From positions 124,001 through 188,000 of the forward strand of contig JACKGZ010000007.1 in the NCBI GenBank assembly GCA_020639255.1: DNA of 64,000 nt. Direction: 5' to 3'. Source of the DNA: Phycisphaera sp. GTDB taxonomy: Bacteria > Planctomycetota > Phycisphaerae > Phycisphaerales > UBA1924. The position numbers were made by a program, and so were the translations under genes. The stretch's first letter is position 1, and the number at the start of each line of letters is the position of its first letter. Positions 63,593 to 64,000 of this stretch are shown piece by piece. A model generated the notes under the pieces. That model had not been told where the DNA came from. It did no database searches and saw only the letters and a program-made list of their open reading frames with translations.

Positions 63593-64000
63593 ATGAACAT
63601 CAGCCTCAACTGGCTCAACCGCTACCTCTCGCCCGCCGGCGTCACCGCCGAGGAGGCCGAGCACGTCCTCACGTTCGCCGGCTACCCGGTCGAGGGCATC
63701 GAGAAGCTCCCCTCGGGCGACTTTCTGCTCGATGTCGAGCTGACGTCGAACCGTGGTGACCTGCTCTCGCACGTCGGCTGCGCCCGCGAGATCGCGGCGG
63801 CGACCAGCGCCCACATGGAGCGCCAGTTCAAGCTCCCCGAATTCACCGACCCGCCCGCGGACGGAGCGCCCATCGCGGGCGACCTCAAGCTCATCAACCA
63901 CGAGCCGACGGCTTGCCCGCTTTTCACGGCTCGCCTTATCCGGGGTGTGAAGGTCGGCCCGAGCCCGAAGTGGCTCGTGGATTTGCTCGAAGCGGTCGGT
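63593..64000 (+). CDS. pheT: Phenylalanyl-tRNA synthetase beta subunit (partial, runs off the window)
   Basis: The first 136 codons are present. MNISLNWLNRYLSP, the TFAGYPVEGIEKL segment and VELTSNRGDLLSHVGCAREIAAAT are characteristic of PheT. The window ends inside the gene. Confidence 0.92.
   Translation, partial: MNISLNWLNRYLSPAGVTAEEAEHVLTFAGYPVEGIEKLPSGDFLLDVELTSNRGDLLSHVGCAREIAAATSAHMERQFKLPEFTDPPADGAPIAGDLKLINHEPTACPLFTARLIRGVKVGPSPKWLVDLLEAVG

Overview
The window is about 64 kb of GC-rich, densely packed bacterial chromosome. Several features point to a planctomycete of the Phycisphaerae type. Secreted proteins end in a PAPAS motif, a hydrophobic stretch and RRKR, which is a PEP-CTERM variant. 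One secreted protein has a planctomycete-style LEQRLLLS segment near its N terminus. Several membrane proteins carry a CxxCGY(x)nCPxCG zinc ribbon. Many genes are unrecognised short lipoproteins. Assignment is by protein recognition only; no database was searched.

Layout. 0-4 kb (minus): an apparent operon of a membrane protein, rnpA, yidD, a TetR regulator, a NifS-like cysteine desulfurase and a DUF4190 protein. 4-7.4 kb (plus): a ketosynthase pair, one member without catalytic residues, with a small GxxExxY-family protein between them. 7.4-14 kb: a membrane zinc-ribbon protein, a Tat-exported class V aminotransferase, two tandem PAPA-CTERM paralogues with similar leaders and terminators, and glycyl-tRNA synthetase. 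14-19.2 kb: a MacAB-TolC-like efflux operon. 19.2-24.7 kb: a P1B-4 metal ATPase, an AtoE-like transporter, a cyclodeaminase-like protein and two Cys-cluster proteins. 24.7-31.5 kb: a double GT2 glycosyltransferase, a secreted cyclophilin and an MsbA-like ABC exporter. 31.5-34.2 kb: dnaX, ybaB and a NUDIX-like gene. 34.4-37 kb: two lipoproteins, SRP RNA and a PIN/TRAM protein. 37-49 kb: a pilin-like protein, an M24 peptidase, another PAPA-CTERM protein, RNHCP, kbl, ndh, zinc-ribbon membrane proteins, DUF456, PIN-PhoH and DUF3592. 49.2-57 kb (minus): a type II secretion-like operon, F-G-I/J-K-C-L-M plus a TPR lipoprotein, closed by a strong terminator. 57-64 kb: tdh, a phosphatase-cytochrome fusion, a upp/cytosine deaminase pyrimidine salvage pair, a channel-like protein, an Hsp70, a lipoprotein and the start of pheT.

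The strongest unusual signal is in dnaX. The gamma frame ends at TGA, and the tau C-terminal domain is in the -1 frame. Between them lie an AGGGAG box, a G GGA AAA heptamer 7 nt downstream, the stop codon and a 10-bp GC hairpin. This is the same layout as the Escherichia coli dnaX programmed frameshift, with a different slippery heptamer. Other points of interest are the ketosynthase/pseudo-ketosynthase pair coupled to a degenerate PD-(D/E)XK protein, an SRP RNA whose apical loop is not GNRA-like, a phosphatase fused to a C-terminal CxxCH domain, and a voltage-sensor channel without the potassium filter.
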